A DNA stretch of 64,000 bases from the NCBI GenBank assembly GCA_023079485.1, contig CM041108.1:1798001-1862000 (forward strand), read 5' to 3'. Shown piece by piece: positions 1-13,785 of the stretch (position 1 is its first letter; every line of letters starts with the position of its first letter). This DNA comes from Archilochus colubris (lineage: Eukaryota; Chordata; Aves; Apodiformes; Trochilidae). The translations under genes were made by a program, and so were the position numbers. The notes beneath the pieces were generated by a model. That model was not told the DNA's origin, did no database searches, and saw only the letters and a list, made by a program, of their open reading frames with translations.

Positions 1-3000
1 ATTGACAAATTTATTGAGTCAGAGGTAGTGGTAATATGGAGGGGAGAGTCCTGTGCAAACATCAGGCCTCTGGCTTCTCATAGAGTAAGAAATAATCTGA
101 TATTTTATACACTTTATGAATAGGATTCACAGAAAGCAAAAGCCTAGAAGCTGCATTTCCAGTCCCATGTCTACAAACACAGAGACTGCTGATTTGGGTC
201 CCATAATCCCAATTATTGAAAGATCAAAACCCTTAACCAGCCTGCAGATAAATCCACGAAGAAGAAGGAGGAGGTGGGGGTTACAAGCAATCTGCTGGCA
301 GTGGCATCTCAGCTCAGCACCCACCTCTGGCTGCCCAAAAGACCAGGAGAAAACCCTGCCCTGAGCCCCAAAAAGAGTCTGGGATAAGGATTTACAGGGA
401 ATGTTACAGGGAATGTCCTGGGTGCTCCATGCTGGACACCTTGAGCCCTGCCAACTGATTTTGTGAGGGGGAAAAGTGTCCCCTTTTTGGCACCATTTCC
501 CCTGTCCAATAATGATGTCTTGGATGCACAGGGCATCTCCCCCCACTTGCATCCCTTTGCCCACCTCCCCAGACCCCCTCATCCCAGTTTATTTGCTCAG
601 CTCGAGGAGCCCCACTGGCTCTGGCAGAGGTTTGTTGGTTGGTTGTGGCTTTTTTGTTGGTTTTTTTTTTAGCTCTGATATTTGGAGCAATCAAACCCAC
701 TCTCCCCCCCTCTCTTTCCTCTCCTGTTTTTCCTCGAAGCAGCTTTTAGCCAGAGGTTGGGGGTAGGAGAGGAAATGCTGCCAGAAAAGCTCCTAACAAC
801 CCTCTTTGGAGACTGGGTTTACACGCTCAGCTGTCCCTTGTAAACTAAACCCTGTGTGAGAGTTGGGTTTTTTTTTTTCCCAAACCTTTCAATCCCCCCC
901 CTTCCTTGCCCTCACCCCTCCTGCTTTGCTCACGCTGCAAATATGCAGGGAAAAAAAAAAATTACTTTGGGACAAGAATGTCCTTTTGTCTTGCTGGAGA
1001 GAGGGGGCAAGAGGAAAAATAAAACAACCCTGTAAAAAAGCAGAGGGGGAGCACAGACATTCCCTTGCCATCCCATCCCAAAGGGGATTGCTGGAAGGAG
1101 AAAGCTCCCTCCTTCTAGATGCAGGTCTCCCAGATTGCAGTGTGGCCAAAAAAATGGTTTTTTTCCCCCCTCAGGAGCAACACCATGACCATAATCCTCA
1201 AGTAGAAGTGACAGCATGGGGGGGTGGTTCTGCTGGGATGATTTTTCTGCAGCCTCTGCACTGGGGGGGTCAAACAGCTCCAGAGTGTGGAGAAGATCAA
1301 GGTCTGCACCAGGAGGAATCCTTGAGGGGCACTCCTGATCCTCAGCTGGAGCAGGAAAAGGGAGACGTCAGGGAAAGGATGGGAGACTGCAGGAAAAGGA
1401 TGGGGAGACATCACTTCTCCCTGGCAGCAGAGATGCTTCACTGGTGGTCATTGGGTGGGATTTCAGCTTTTTTTTAGCTGCAGGGGGGGAGCCATCCTGC
1501 TCCCAGCCCTCTTTCCAAAGCTCTTGGTGAGCATTGAGCAGGAGGGAAAGCAGCCACCATCCTGACGTGGCCCAAACTCTGTGCAAAAGGGAAACACTAA
1601 GCACTTTCTGGCTTGGAGCAGGGTTGAAAAAACAGCAGAATTTGCTCTGTTGTGGCTGGAGCAGATGTGTCAGCACAGCAAGCTTCCAGGAAGAAGGATT
1701 TCTGGCACCAGCTGGGATGGACTCACTGTGCAGAAAAGAGGGTCCTGGAAATGTGTGTCCCTGCTGAGCAGATGTGTGTTCTCCACATGGCCAGGAGAAG
1801 AAATTCCAGCTAATTCAACTGAGCTGCTGTCCCCAGCAGGAGGAGGAAGCCCAGAGGATGGCAGCAGATTCCTGGGAGCTTCCAACACCAAGCATCCCTG
1901 AGAGCATCCTCAGCACAGCCCATGGCCTCCAGCTCCACACTCAGGAGCTCAGGCAAAGCCTGAGGATGGGGGATGCTGTCCCTGGAGCCACCACATCACC
2001 AGGAGGGATCACCCTTCTCAGAGAGGTGGCATCCTCTACGCTGGGGTCTCCCTGTCCTCCCAGCCACTTGCTGACATCTGGGTGATGGATGAGCACCAGG
2101 ACTCCAGCTTTGCTGCTGCTCCAGCATGGCCTGGGCCCTGAGCCCAAGAGTTTCACTCCCTGACTTAAGAGAAATATTCTCCACATGGAACTGGCCCCAT
2201 CCCAAAGCCACTCCTGCCTCCCAGAGGGAGCTCCAAGGATGGATGCACTGGAGGGGACGGAGGGAAGAAGGAACCAGGAGCCACCCAACATGGTAAAGAC
2301 CTCTTGGGTCTCCCTCCTCAGTGCAGGATGTGCTGTAAGGTTAGTTAGGGAAACACCAGGACATCTCCTGCACCCCAGGAAGTTTTTTCCCAAGCTATTT
2401 GGACAAGGAAGACCCCAGGGCTCACCCATCACGAGGTGATGAGCACCAAGACTCCTCCTCCAGGTTTGCCCTACACTGAGGTGCCAACCCAAGAGAAGTA
2501 AAAATCCCTTTAACATCCCACAAGTCCAAGCTTGGCACCATGCAACGAGCCCAAATTCAAGCCAGAGGAGGTCAGAGAGGGATTTTTGCCATCAGAGCAT
2601 CCCTGACAACTCCACGGTGTCTGTGGCTGTTTTGAAACCACGTGCAATGTCCTGGCCTTCCAGCCCAGCTCTGCAGCCCAAACCCAAGGAAGGTCATGTT
2701 TTTATTAAAATGTTTTACATCTTTATAACCTCTCTGCCAGCTGGACAGCTGCACACTCAGGGCAATTATATACATCATCTAAACATCATCTAAAATGAAA
2801 GGGCTTCATTTAATTAGGTTATTTAAATGACACGTTTGATGGAAAAAGCCAAGCAGACTTAAGAGGAGATTTAATGCTCACATTAGTTTGCATGCATAGA
2901 GAACATTAGCTGAAAGCCTCAGAAATGGATGGCCAGACTCTGGGTTGATTTTGGAGGCTGGGAACCAGATGCTGGCAAAGGAATGATCAGGGATGAGACA

Positions 3001-6000
3001 GGGAGCTGCCACCTGGAAAGCGTGGGCACTGGGAATTTTCATTTTGGTCAAAAAGTCTGTGGCTTTTCTCCCCTACAGGAATAGCACTGCTGTGGGCTTC
3101 ACCAATTATTATTTTTTTTTTTTCTTCCTGCTTTTCTCCCCATTTCCTTTACGTGGAATAAAAATCAGCAAGGCATTTTAAAAAGGGAAAATTCCTTCCC
3201 TTCAGCAAAAACTAAACCTGAAAGGCCAAACAAGGAATCTGGCATTCTGTACCAAAACAAACAGAGGTGCAGTTCTGAGGCTTGCAGCTCCTCACTCCCA
3301 AATTTGAAATCCCTAAACCAAAGTGCAGGTTTGAAGCTTATTTTAGAAGCCTGACAGAAAACCCTTCCCATTGCATTACCCTCTGAAAACCACACTCTGC
3401 AGGTGCCAAAAGCAGAGGATGCTCAGGGCATCTGCAGAGGGGATGATTTCAGGACATTAAAAAAATTATAATGCAATTTAAAAATAAAATAAAAATAAAA
3501 ATGCACAGCCCAGCTCCAGCTCAGCCTTTTCTCAGCAGCTAGGAGCCAATTCCTCTGTGCTATATTCACTGTTATCCCACTGCAACCCAGAGCAGTCCCT
3601 ACAGCAGGGAAACAAAGAAACAGATAAGAAAGATTCATCTGTAACCCATCCCCTTGAATGGGAAAATAACTGGAAAGTTTTCAGATTTCACTGAGAGGTC
3701 TGAAGCATCCTTTTGCTTTTTTCCAAGCAGACAGAGCTTCCAGGAATTCCCAGTTTCTCACTGAGGATGAGACCAACCTTTTTCATCTTTTTCCCTAGAT
3801 TCAACCCAAAATTATTCCCACCAGTGACACAGCATCCAGAAGTCCTATGGCTGGAACCAAAACCTTTCTTGCCAGGCATCAGGCATCCCTTGGTGATGCC
3901 CCTTTCCTACAGCCCCTGTGCCCAGGACATTTTCCTGGTGGGCAGCTCCTTCCCTTCTCCCTCAGCCCTTTCCAGCCCAGGAGGGTAGCCAAAAATGTCA
4001 GCAAGTGAGTCACCAGCAATGGAAAGATTTTTGCCTCTAAGCCCAGCTCCTGGCCCTGGCTCTTCCAGGTGACACAACCCTTCTGGCACTTGGCCCTTGC
4101 TCTCTCTTTAATGTATGGATCCACAGCCTTCCAGCACTTTGGAATGTCAAACACACACATGCTCCTTGGTTCCCTTCTCTCTCCTTCCCCATCTTTGCAG
4201 GACAAAATAATCTGTGGGGCTGAAGGGAGGAAAAGCAGAGGGGGTGCTTCAAGTTGGGTTTAAATCCCGACGCTTTTCAGGACATGGAAAAGTTTGGAGG
4301 GGGAAGAAGCAAGCTAAGGAAAGTGGTAAAAAAACCTCCTGTTTGTCAGGGAGGGAACAGGGAATGTAATGCCAGCCCTGGGGATTTCCTGGCTGTGGTG
4401 GGATTGCCCTTTAATTTAGGGCTGAAATCAGCATGCTGGAGGCAGCTGGGAGGAAATTAACTGGGAAATATTACAGGGAGTGAGAGGGGTGATCTGTGCA
4501 GACAAGGAGGAAAGGGTATGGGCAGGGGGGCTGTGCTGGAGCTGAGATTTGGGGGGTGCAGATACCCCCCAGGAGGAGCCTGGAGCTGGGTGCATTCAGC
4601 ATCTGATGGGCACCACAGGATTTGGGCTGGGAGCAGAGCTCCAGGCAGTGCCAGGGAAACTCCTGGAAAGCTCCCCTGGTTTCTGTATGAAGGCACCAAC
4701 CCACACAGCACCCAGTGCATCTTTTCCAAAGGATAACTTGAATCCCAGATCTGATTTGCTGCAGGATCCCACTTCTCCCCATCTGATTCCTTGCAGTTTA
4801 GAAGCCCCCTCCCTGCCAAGACAATTATTCCCTCATTCCTGTTGCTCCAGCTTTAATTTCCAGCCCTGACTTTTCCCCCTGGAAGCTCAGCACAACCCCT
4901 AAATCCTCTGCATTTACACACAGCAGAAATTTAAGCAAGGAGAAAGTGTTTCCAGCAGATTCAGGAGAGTTCAGCACTCAGTTCCTAAACCCAGCAGAAT
5001 CCTGGGGAAATCTGTTTGCAGTGCTTCAGGAGATCTGCAGGGAGGAAAGAAGCCCCAGGAAAAAAAGAAAAAATAAAAAAAATCAAAGTCTGAGACATTT
5101 ACTGGGCTTGGCTTGGGACAGGGCTGTGCATCAGAGCCAGGTAAATGAAGATCTCAGGAAAAGGTTGGTTTGGCTCATGCCAAGCCAATTTTTTTTTTCC
5201 AAAAATGCATAAAGCAACCAAAAACCAGACCCATGAATAGCCTCAGTCCCTTCCCTGCTGTTTCCAAAATTCCACTTCTTTTGGTGAATTAACTTTTTGG
5301 ACCTCCTACAATGAAACAGTCACTGCTTGAATGGGAACAGAGGAACCCAGAGCACGTTCAAATAAACACTCTCCTTGTGTATATTTGAATCTTTCATCGT
5401 GTACTAAGTTTCTGTGTAGGACTTTTATTTGTATTTGTAAACTTTGAGATAAAGGTACTCAGAGAGTTCACTTCTTTCTAACATCACAGGGCCAAAAAAC
5501 CAGGGAGTGCAAATCCCATCCTGGGCTGTTTACCTTTCCCCACCCCCCCTCCCACCACCTAGAATTCTCTTTTTTCAGCATCCTCCTGCCCAAAACCACC
5601 AACAGCAAAGCAAACGAAAGAAATTGAACACAAACAACCTCCTTAGCACTCTGCCTGGCTGCAAAAAGTTCAAGGATTCAATCCACAACCCAGCCCTGAG
5701 ACTCCTCTCTTGTGGGATTGGCAGCAGCCAGAGATTAAATCCCATTTAATGATGCTTTAACTTTCCCACCCAAATTAATTTCGGTCTTCACGAACCATTT
5801 GGTTTTAAAAAGGGTGAAGAAAACTGGCAGCAAAAACCAGAAAAACAGGAGTGCTGGGTTGAGTGCAAGCCCAGCAAGGGTGAGACCCCCCCCTCACCTT
5901 CTTCCCAGGGTCCAAACCCCATCAGCAGCTGGATGGGAGGGGGCTTGGAGAGGGAAGAAATCCCAAACAACCCCCAAAGAAAGAGGAGAAAAGACAAAGT

Positions 6001-9000
6001 TTGGGTTTCTTTGCACCAGAAAATGCAAAGAAGAGCCAGGCTGGAGGCAGAGCAGGAAGGGAGCACAGGGGTGTCTCCAGATTTTTGAGCATCCCCTGGC
6101 AATGTTCCCAACTGCATCCCAGGAATTGTAGCCAGTTCTCCTTTTACCTGACACTGTGTTTTATCCTAACACTTTGTCCTGCCCAAAATGCAGGATGTCC
6201 ACAGACCTTTTTCAAATGCTTCTCACCAGAGAGGGGCAATTTCCACCATTCCCACCTTGCCCAGGCTCCTCCCAGGTGGCTTTTAGGAGAAACTCATGTG
6301 GTGCACAGCCCCCCAAGCAGAAAGGATGCTGAAGCTCCTCCTGCAAACAACTCCTTTTCTGGTTAATAGTGGGACAAGCAAAAAGAACACAGGAAAAAGC
6401 AACCACATTCCTTCCAAAAAAACTCCTCAAAGCTTTCTTGTGAAAATCGTTTGTGTGGGCTCTTGTTTTATCAAAACCACCCCACTTCCTATGTCAACAG
6501 AGGCCCATGACCAGCTACATGATATTTCTGGCTTGTGACTTGATGTCTTGCCCACATATCTTTGCACTGGGATCAAAAATGTCTTGTCTCCAAAGCATGG
6601 GTCAAATGATCTGAGTTTTACAGTTGTTGGCAGCTCAGAGATTGTTTGGTTTTTAATTTGCTTTCCCTTCCCACTTGCTCACTCTCTTAACCCAGTCAAC
6701 ATCTCTGCCCTTGGCTGTCTCTTCAGGAAAAAAACAACCCTGGTATCTCACACAGGAAAAGTCCCCATTGATTGCAACAGGAGCCATGGGCAGGGAAACC
6801 CAGAGAGCCCAAAGACCTTACAGGTATCTGGGGGGACTCTCAGCAAGGAAAATAACCAGGGACTCATCAGGTCCTCTGAATAATCTGCCAACCCTTCCAA
6901 GCAGGCTGATTCCAGCAGTTTATCCTGCCTCAAGAGGCCACTTCTTTCTCCTTAGATACACAGCCCAGCCCTCAGATCACTGGGGTTGCTCTGGGTTAGG
7001 ACCAAATAGGAAGGAGATGTTCTGCTGCATCCCTGCTCCGGGATTAATTTCAGCTTTGGGATTGCTTCAGCTGGCTCAAGAGCACCAAATGAGGCTGTGA
7101 CAGGTTTTATTAATTGCACTGCACCTACCCCCACATTGATGGGGCTCTTTCCTGGCCACTCCTGGGTCTTGGGAAGCTGCTGAGGTTGTGCCTCTCCTCC
7201 TGGGTTATTTGATGTCGTGACAGAGCTGATGCTCCCCACTTCTCTCCCTGCTGATTGCAGTCCCTCCCATTGCCTTTGTAATTCTTTACCTCTGTGCAGC
7301 AGCAGCCCAGAGCCTTCCCCTGACTTTCAACCAAGGCCAAGATTGTCCCAGCCCAGCTGAGTCTGCCATGAGTTTTATTTTAGTTGAGTTTTTAGGGACG
7401 AGGCAGATGCTGTGCAGTCAAACTCCTCACTCCCCTTCCTTAGCTTAGGAAGCAGGATCAGGTTAGAAATTTCTCCAGGTTGCCTTCCATCTGGAGAGGG
7501 GAAAAGTACCTGGGATCCTGGCTGGGAGAAAGAAGGGTCCCCATGTTTACTTCCCAGCTCTCCAGGGCTTTTCCAGTGCTCCATTAAGTGAAACCAGATG
7601 AGCACTGACCTCAGTGCCCCTCCTTGGGACACTGTCTCCAAACCTCTTGGAACTCAGCATCCTTGAAGGAGCATCTGATTCCCTGGAAGGTGAGGCTGTT
7701 CCTGACAAATCCCGCCAAGGGAGGAAGAAAAGGGAGGTGGAATTTTGCACGTGCAACTGAAAATCCTGGAGATGGCTTTTGGCTGAGCTGGGCTAATAAA
7801 TAAATAAGGATTAATTTTTCAGAGCATAACTCATGCTGGTGGGAGATAAGAAAGGAATGCAAGTTCCTTCTGAGACCAGCCTAGGAGAGAGTTATCCTCT
7901 GAGATCAGAGCAGACATCAGCAAGCAGAGCCCAATCACCAATAATAAATCCAACCTCAGCAGAGTCTGGAGCAGGGGAAGGCAGCAGCATCCCACCCAGC
8001 AGGCAGGGGGGAAGCAGGAGCCAAATCCTGGACCCCAGCAAGAGGTTGGTGTTTGCAACACCAAGTTAAACAGCAGCCCCTTCAGCTGGGTCAGAAAGCC
8101 AAGGAATTCCTCCAAGGTGAGGCCATAGGGCTGGGAAATGGTGTTAGTGGCAGTTCCATTTAGGGAAAAAATGAAGGAGGAGGGGATTTGGGTCCAAGAG
8201 GTGGGAAAGTGATTTTCTGCAGCCCTGAAATGAGAAGTCAGCCTCCTGCTTCCCTCTGCTCTGCCTGCTCCTCATTTACCAAGTGATGGAGGGAGGTTCA
8301 ATCAGCATTTTGAGAAAGTGCACTGCTGCTCAGAGACCCTCCTACTTCTCCCAAAAAGCTACATCTCCCTTTCCTCTTTTCTTAGTGAAGATTTTGAGTT
8401 ATTTCAAATTATTCTCCACCTTGGGTGCTGGAGATAGCAGGCAAACTTTATCTTACCCCCTCCAGGTTTGCCTACGCTGATGTGCAGTCCCCATCCCTGA
8501 TCACTCAGCTATTCAGAAACCCTGGGCAATATAGATTAACCTTCTTGCCCTGTCCTTAATACTCTGGCTGCTTAAATCCCCCCTCCTAACTCTCATCAGA
8601 GCAAAGTTTTCACCACTACTCATCTTAAATGAGATTAAAACCCTGGCCTGCACGTCCATGTGCTGAAGAAATTATTTTTTAGTTGGGAATCCCAACCCAA
8701 ATTCTGTAATCCCAACAGCCTCCAACCTGATAGTTTTTTCTTTGTGCCTCTCTTCAACTCTTCAAACCCCAAATCTCAATGACTTGAGGTCTTCTGACCC
8801 CAGGCACACACTCAAAATTCTGCCAGACACAAACTCCATCCCATCCCTGGGTGCAACAAGAGCCCTTCTGCAGAATGCTTCCCCCCTCCCAGGGCTTTTC
8901 CATGGAATCTTGATCCTGGTCCCTGAGGGCTGCACACTGAGACTTCCTCCTCATCTCTTGCAACATTTTTTTTTTTTTTTTGGTATCTGAGCCTTTGCTG

Positions 9001-11735
9001 CAGTGGGAGAAATGTTCTGACAAAGCTCTTAAGAGAGCTTGGTCCCTTCCTGATGTCCTGGGATGCTCACTGCCTTAACTGCTGTGCTTCACAGTGTCAC
9101 TCCAGCCAGGTGACATCACAGCCAGGGATTACAAAACCCTCCTCCCCACAAGCCAGGCAGAACATGACAGCAAGGAAACACTTTCTATGTGGGCAGAAAT
9201 AAATGACAGCTCCAGCACACAGCAGCAATCCTGCTGCTGCTACCTCCATAGATACCAGCAGCTCCAGCAGAGCATCCTCACCCAACTGGTGGGCACATCC
9301 AGTCTCCCAGCATCCCACTTGGGTGCAGCATCAGGGAAAATCTTCTCTCTAGTCTCTGCTATCAAGTGCAGGGGGGACTGAAGGGAGTTAAATAATATTG
9401 TAAATACTGGAGAGCCCAGCAGCTCGTCTTGTTGGATGCCTCTTTCTTGCTCCACATGGGAGATGTTTGTCTCAGCTCCTTCCAGGATCCTGCCCAAGGT
9501 CTAATCCAGGCTTGTTGACACAGGACACCAAGGAACAGGCATCTGAATCCTCCTGGATTGTATGAGCTTAATGGTAGCAAACTCCTGCCTGGAGTTATGT
9601 TCAGATCTTCATCTGCTTTGGGCAGCCTGGGATTCACAGAATCCTGACTGTCCCAGTTGGATTAACACCTCTAGTTAACACAGAAAAACCTTTTCTAAGG
9701 TTCTGGCACAGGCAGGCCAAGATTTTGCTTCTTTTCTTCAGTATCAGAGACGGGAGGACACCTGGGGACAGTGTTCATGGAGCATCAGACCAGGCTCCCT
9801 GCCCAGGCTCAGCATCCCTCTGCTGGGAGCAGGACTGAGCTGCAAGTCAAAAATCCCTGCTTTAAAACTGCTCCCCAGGGCTCTGTGATGCCTCTGGGGG
9901 CTCTTTTCTTCCTTTTCCCCCTACCCTGTTTCTACTGGGACCCCACAGACCTCCAAAAAAGATGAGAGAAGAAACCCAGCTCTTCCCCAGGGATTTTCCC
10001 CCCGGAGGGCTCCCTGCACCTGCTCTGTATTTATAGACACACCAGTGGGAAAAAAAAGCAAAAAAAAAGCCAAGACTGTGGAGAAAGTAGGGTGGGAAAA
10101 TCCCATCTCAGCTATGCAACACTGCATTTTTCTACCAGCATGTTAAAGAAAATCTTCTATATTAAACCAAAGCCACATTGATGAAATCCTAAGGGGCTAA
10201 AGGCAGTTTGCTATCCAATCCTGCATCTCCCCAGTGCATCCTCTGCCAGGCTCTGAGAGGGCCTCAAAGTAAATGGGAAAAAAATCCACAGCCATCCTTT
10301 AGCCCACGTGTCTTAAAAGCTCAAGAGGAAAACTTCCTTAAAAGTGAGATATTTGGGGCTTTTTCCACAGGAGAAATGATGAATGAAACTCGGAGAACCT
10401 GTGAAGCTAACAAATGGAATTGCAGCAGCAGCTTTCCCAGTTATTGGTGCCTGTTCCCTCTGTTTCACAGGAACTCATGTCAGGAAGGACCAGCTGGAGC
10501 AAAAACTCCTGTTTCAGAGCAAAGGGCAGAAAAAACTTCAGTTTCAGAGCAATGGACACTCCAGCACATCCCAAACAGAGAGGAAAATCTCTGCAGATTC
10601 TCCTGCCAGAGCCACAGCTCTCAGTGAGATGGGATAAGAGGAGAAGGGAAGGAGGATTTCTTGGGACACCCATGACTCAAACCCAACCTTGGGCTCCATG
10701 AATTCTCCTCCCAGTTTCAAATCCATCACCTTGTTAATCCCAGTGGGACTGGGCCAACAGGACTGAGGACCCAACTCAACTCATTACCTGGGCAAAGTCA
10801 CTTTTTCCAAAGCCCATTTCCCCTCTTCCCCACCTCATTGTAAAAAAAAAAACCCAAAAAACCAAAACTCAAACCTGCAAACACCCAAACCTGCTGGGAA
10901 CACCCCAGGATTTGTAGCAGCCCAAGTGAGAGGCATCACCAAATAGCTATGTGAAGAGGTCTATTTTTAAACCTTGGCTACCTATTAAACTTCTTTTCCC
11001 TCGGGATGAGGTGCAGAGATTCCTCAGAGCTGGCAGAAAGCAACTCTGCTTTCTGCTTTTTACCCCCAAATTCCTGCTTTTTTTACTCTTTACGATTTGT
11101 TTTCCTCTCCGGGAGGGAGAGCTGCACCCCCCAGACTCTTTTTTCAGCCTCGGGCTGTGTTGCTTTTGGCCAAGTCCTGAACTATTTCATCCTTGGCACT
11201 GCCCTGGATTTGTCAGAGCAGCTGCTGAAGAACAACACACCTGGCTGCAAGCTGGGGCTGGGGGCTGCAGAGTCACCAAGCAGCAGGTTTAATGATTGCA
11301 GGGTGATGCAGTGATGTCAGCATGACCTCATGGTTTATTTAAGCTGGATGAGCTGATGGGATGAAGTTTTCTCAGCTGTCCACAGCCCTCCAGGAGACCA
11401 GATTGACCCAAAAAAACTGAAGCTCTGGTCCCCAGGTGGACACCTGTATGGAGGAACTGAAGCCATCCCCCCCCCCCCAATGTTTAATGAAGCCACATCT
11501 CTTCCCTGTTGATGTATCATCAATTTCCCTCTTGGAAAGATTTACTTGAGAGTGGTTTGGGGTTTGGTTTGGCTTTCCAAACTGATGAAAAGGATTTAAT
11601 TGGCTCTTTTTTGGAAGCCTGGGCCTTAGGACGAGGGGCCAGGAAGCTCCCAACCCCATGGCATCCTCATAAAGGCTGGGAAAACATCTCTGCAGCAAGC
11701 TGAGGGCTCAGGCAGGAAAATCTGAGACACGTTTA
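1..11735. other. Intergenic sequence, no gene recognised
   Basis: All open frames are short, overlap on both strands and give low-complexity or proline/serine-rich peptides. I recognise no exon. At 10-15 the minus strand carries AATAAA, which could be a poly(A) signal for something beyond the left edge or chance. Apart from the AT-rich block at 2690, only short homopolymer runs stand out. Confidence 0.6.
2690..2925. other. AT-rich candidate conserved non-coding element
   Basis: This block differs from the surrounding GA/CT-rich sequence. It is rich in homeodomain-like cores (tttaattaggttatttaaat), includes a POU-like tttgcatgcat at 2888-2898, and has an 11-bp tandem acatcatctaa at 2772-2793. 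It has no long open frame. Base composition and motif density are the only evidence, and conservation was not tested. Confidence 0.3.
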
Positions 11736-11870
11736 CGTAATAATTATAACTCACACCCCCACAGAACCTTTCAGCAGGGGATTAAAAAGCACTTTGCAGG
11801 CATTATCAAGCACAACTCTTCTACCAGGTAGGTAGGATTCCTCCTTTCTCCAGAGGAGAAGCCAAGGTGT
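11736..11870 (+). repeat. MIR/CORE-SINE-like remnant
   Basis: Contains gtaataattataac, acctttcagcaggggatt, aaaaagcactttgcaggcat and ctaccaggtaggtaggatt, then a weak ccagaggagaa block. This is the order expected for an old amniote MIR-like SINE (acctttcat, then aaagcactttacaaacatt, then tgaggtaggta). It is strongly diverged, and the subfamily cannot be told by eye. Confidence 0.65.
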
Positions 11871-12123
11871 TTTTCCAGCCTGGGTTTTTTTTTTCAGCAC
11901 ATTGGGAGTTCTTGGTGTCTGGATGCTAAAAATGAAGTCACAGGAGGTCTGATTTCCCTGCTGGATTCCCCACCTGCATTCCAGAGGCCAGAGCTCTGGG
12001 TGGGATCATCAGGACCCTCACAAGGCAGCTCTGAGACAGGCAACTAAGGGGCTGAGGCTGCTACTTTGAGAAACAAGAACCTAAAAGAAACTTGAAAATT
12101 AGGATCCTAGAGTCCAGAAGCCG

Positions 12124-12185
12124 TCATTAACAAAGTATAATGAGTATAATTTAATGAGTATAAATTCATTATTATAATTATTATG
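12124..12185. repeat. AT-rich imperfect tandem (atgagtataa)
   Basis: The unit atgagtataat/atgagtataaa occurs twice and runs into ttcattattataattattatg. A second small AT-rich array of ggtataa units lies at 14000-14038. Low-complexity intergenic sequence. Confidence 0.7.
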
Positions 12186-13025
12186 CTAGCTATACCAAAA
12201 AGAACATGGTCTTTCAGTCTTCAGGGAATAACAAGGTGCAGTGTGGAGCATACTTAATATTCCAGTTAATAGTTTATTTATTTTTTTTCTCTCTTTCTCC
12301 ACAAGCTGACTACTGAAGAAGACACCAAGCCCCACTGGATGCAAACCAAATTTGAATCAACCTACACACAGTGGTGTGTAGATCATCTCCTCTCCCCTTG
12401 CCAGGAGGACAACAGAGAAACCAGGAGCTGCCAGGAAGAGAGGAAGGAGTCACAGCTGCTGTCCCACGGAGCCATTGGGATGGGGATGTGTTTAGTTCCA
12501 GAGAAAAAGTGTTTACTTACAGACTGCTCTTGGAAACTTTGAAAGGCCACAGGAAATCTGAGATTCAGGCATGTTCTGGCCAAGAGGAAAGGTGGCCCAG
12601 AGCTTGCTGCAAGGGTTAAATCACTGCTCCTGACACAAACATCTACAGACCTCAATTATGCTACCCAGGCTTTAAGAGGGCCATAAAACATATATTGCAT
12701 TGGCAAGATGGTCAAAAGCACCCCTGAGACTTGTGCTCTGAACTCCTTAAAGATGTTTTACTCGATTGGATTGTGAATTTTTTGTTTTGTTTTGTTTTTT
12801 TTTACTTTTTTGACTTACCCAGTACATCAGGGCACTACTGTGAGACATGTGCATGAGCCCCAAAAGATTAAAGAGCTTCTATTTCTAAGTACTCTGCTTA
12901 GATAAAGAGATGACACTGGACCAGAGGTTTCATTTCCAAAATACCTGAGGAGCTCTTGTCTCCCTCTCTGTGTTCCCACAGAACACTTCTTCTCCCCAAG
13001 TCCCTAAAGCTGAGCTTGAACTGAA

Positions 13026-13059
13026 AGCTCAGGCTTCCCAGCTCAGGCTTCCCAGCTCA
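13026..13059 (+). repeat. 14-bp tandem repeat, about 2.4 copies
   Basis: AGCTCAGGCTTCCC occurs twice in tandem (13026-13039, 13040-13053) with a partial AGCTCA third copy. Intergenic. Confidence 0.9.
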
Positions 13060-13734
13060 CTGGGTGCTTTTCAAAGCTCTGCTTCAGACCTCAAACCTCA
13101 GCTTTTGTCCCCAATTTCAGCCCAAGTGCTCCCTAGGCATTAGCAAAGCAGCCTGAAACCAGGGCTGGCTTCAGCAAAGTAACTGTATAAAAATGACACC
13201 TCATTACCCCAAGACATCTGCCCTGCATGTTTTTAGTGACTCATATTCACTCCATTTCCAGAAGAGAAATACAAACACATGTGTTCTTTTTTATTTAATT
13301 TTTTTTTTTTAATTTCTGAACTCCTCTGACCAACTCTGTGCCATTGCAGCTCAGGGGAAAGCCCAGGAGGGTCTCAGCTGCCTCTCTCGTTGTCATCACA
13401 AACCAACCAGCCCTGCAGTCCACATGGTAACAAAACAACAGCCTCCTGCCCCACCAAACACCCTGAGCTCTAACAAATAACCTCTGTTCCTTCTCTAGGT
13501 AGGGAAAGAGGCACTGAGTTCCAAAAGGATTTTCTCCAGCCCACGGAGAGGCTGCTGGAAGAGATCTGGGGACTGCTCAAAGGGTGATGTCTGCTGCAAA
13601 AACTTCAGGTGTTCTGGAGCTCACCACCCCCTTCCTAATATTTAAGATTTGCAGCCTCCAGGTAGCACAGCTCCATGGTTAATGGTGGTTTATTGCACCA
13701 GGCTAAGCATGGATAACACACCCTGGGGCCTGGT

Positions 13735-13785
13735 GGTTTGTTGCCCTCTGCTGAGTGGGGAAACTGAGGCACAAACTCTGCAGAC
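13735..13785 (+). repeat. Possible MIR-like fragment
   Basis: Only gtggggaaactgaggcacaa is shared with the MIR-type consensus. The flanks do not extend the match, so this may be chance. Confidence 0.25.

Noticed and set aside
10..15. AATAAA on the minus strand at the left edge as the 3' end of a neighbouring gene
   Set aside because: The hexamer is common by chance and no coding exon is found to its right on the minus strand.
11467..11478. Runs of C or G (also 44026-44036 and 49783-49793) as quadruplex sites
   Set aside because: Single homopolymer runs of 11-12 bases without separate G-tracts are ordinary slippage products.
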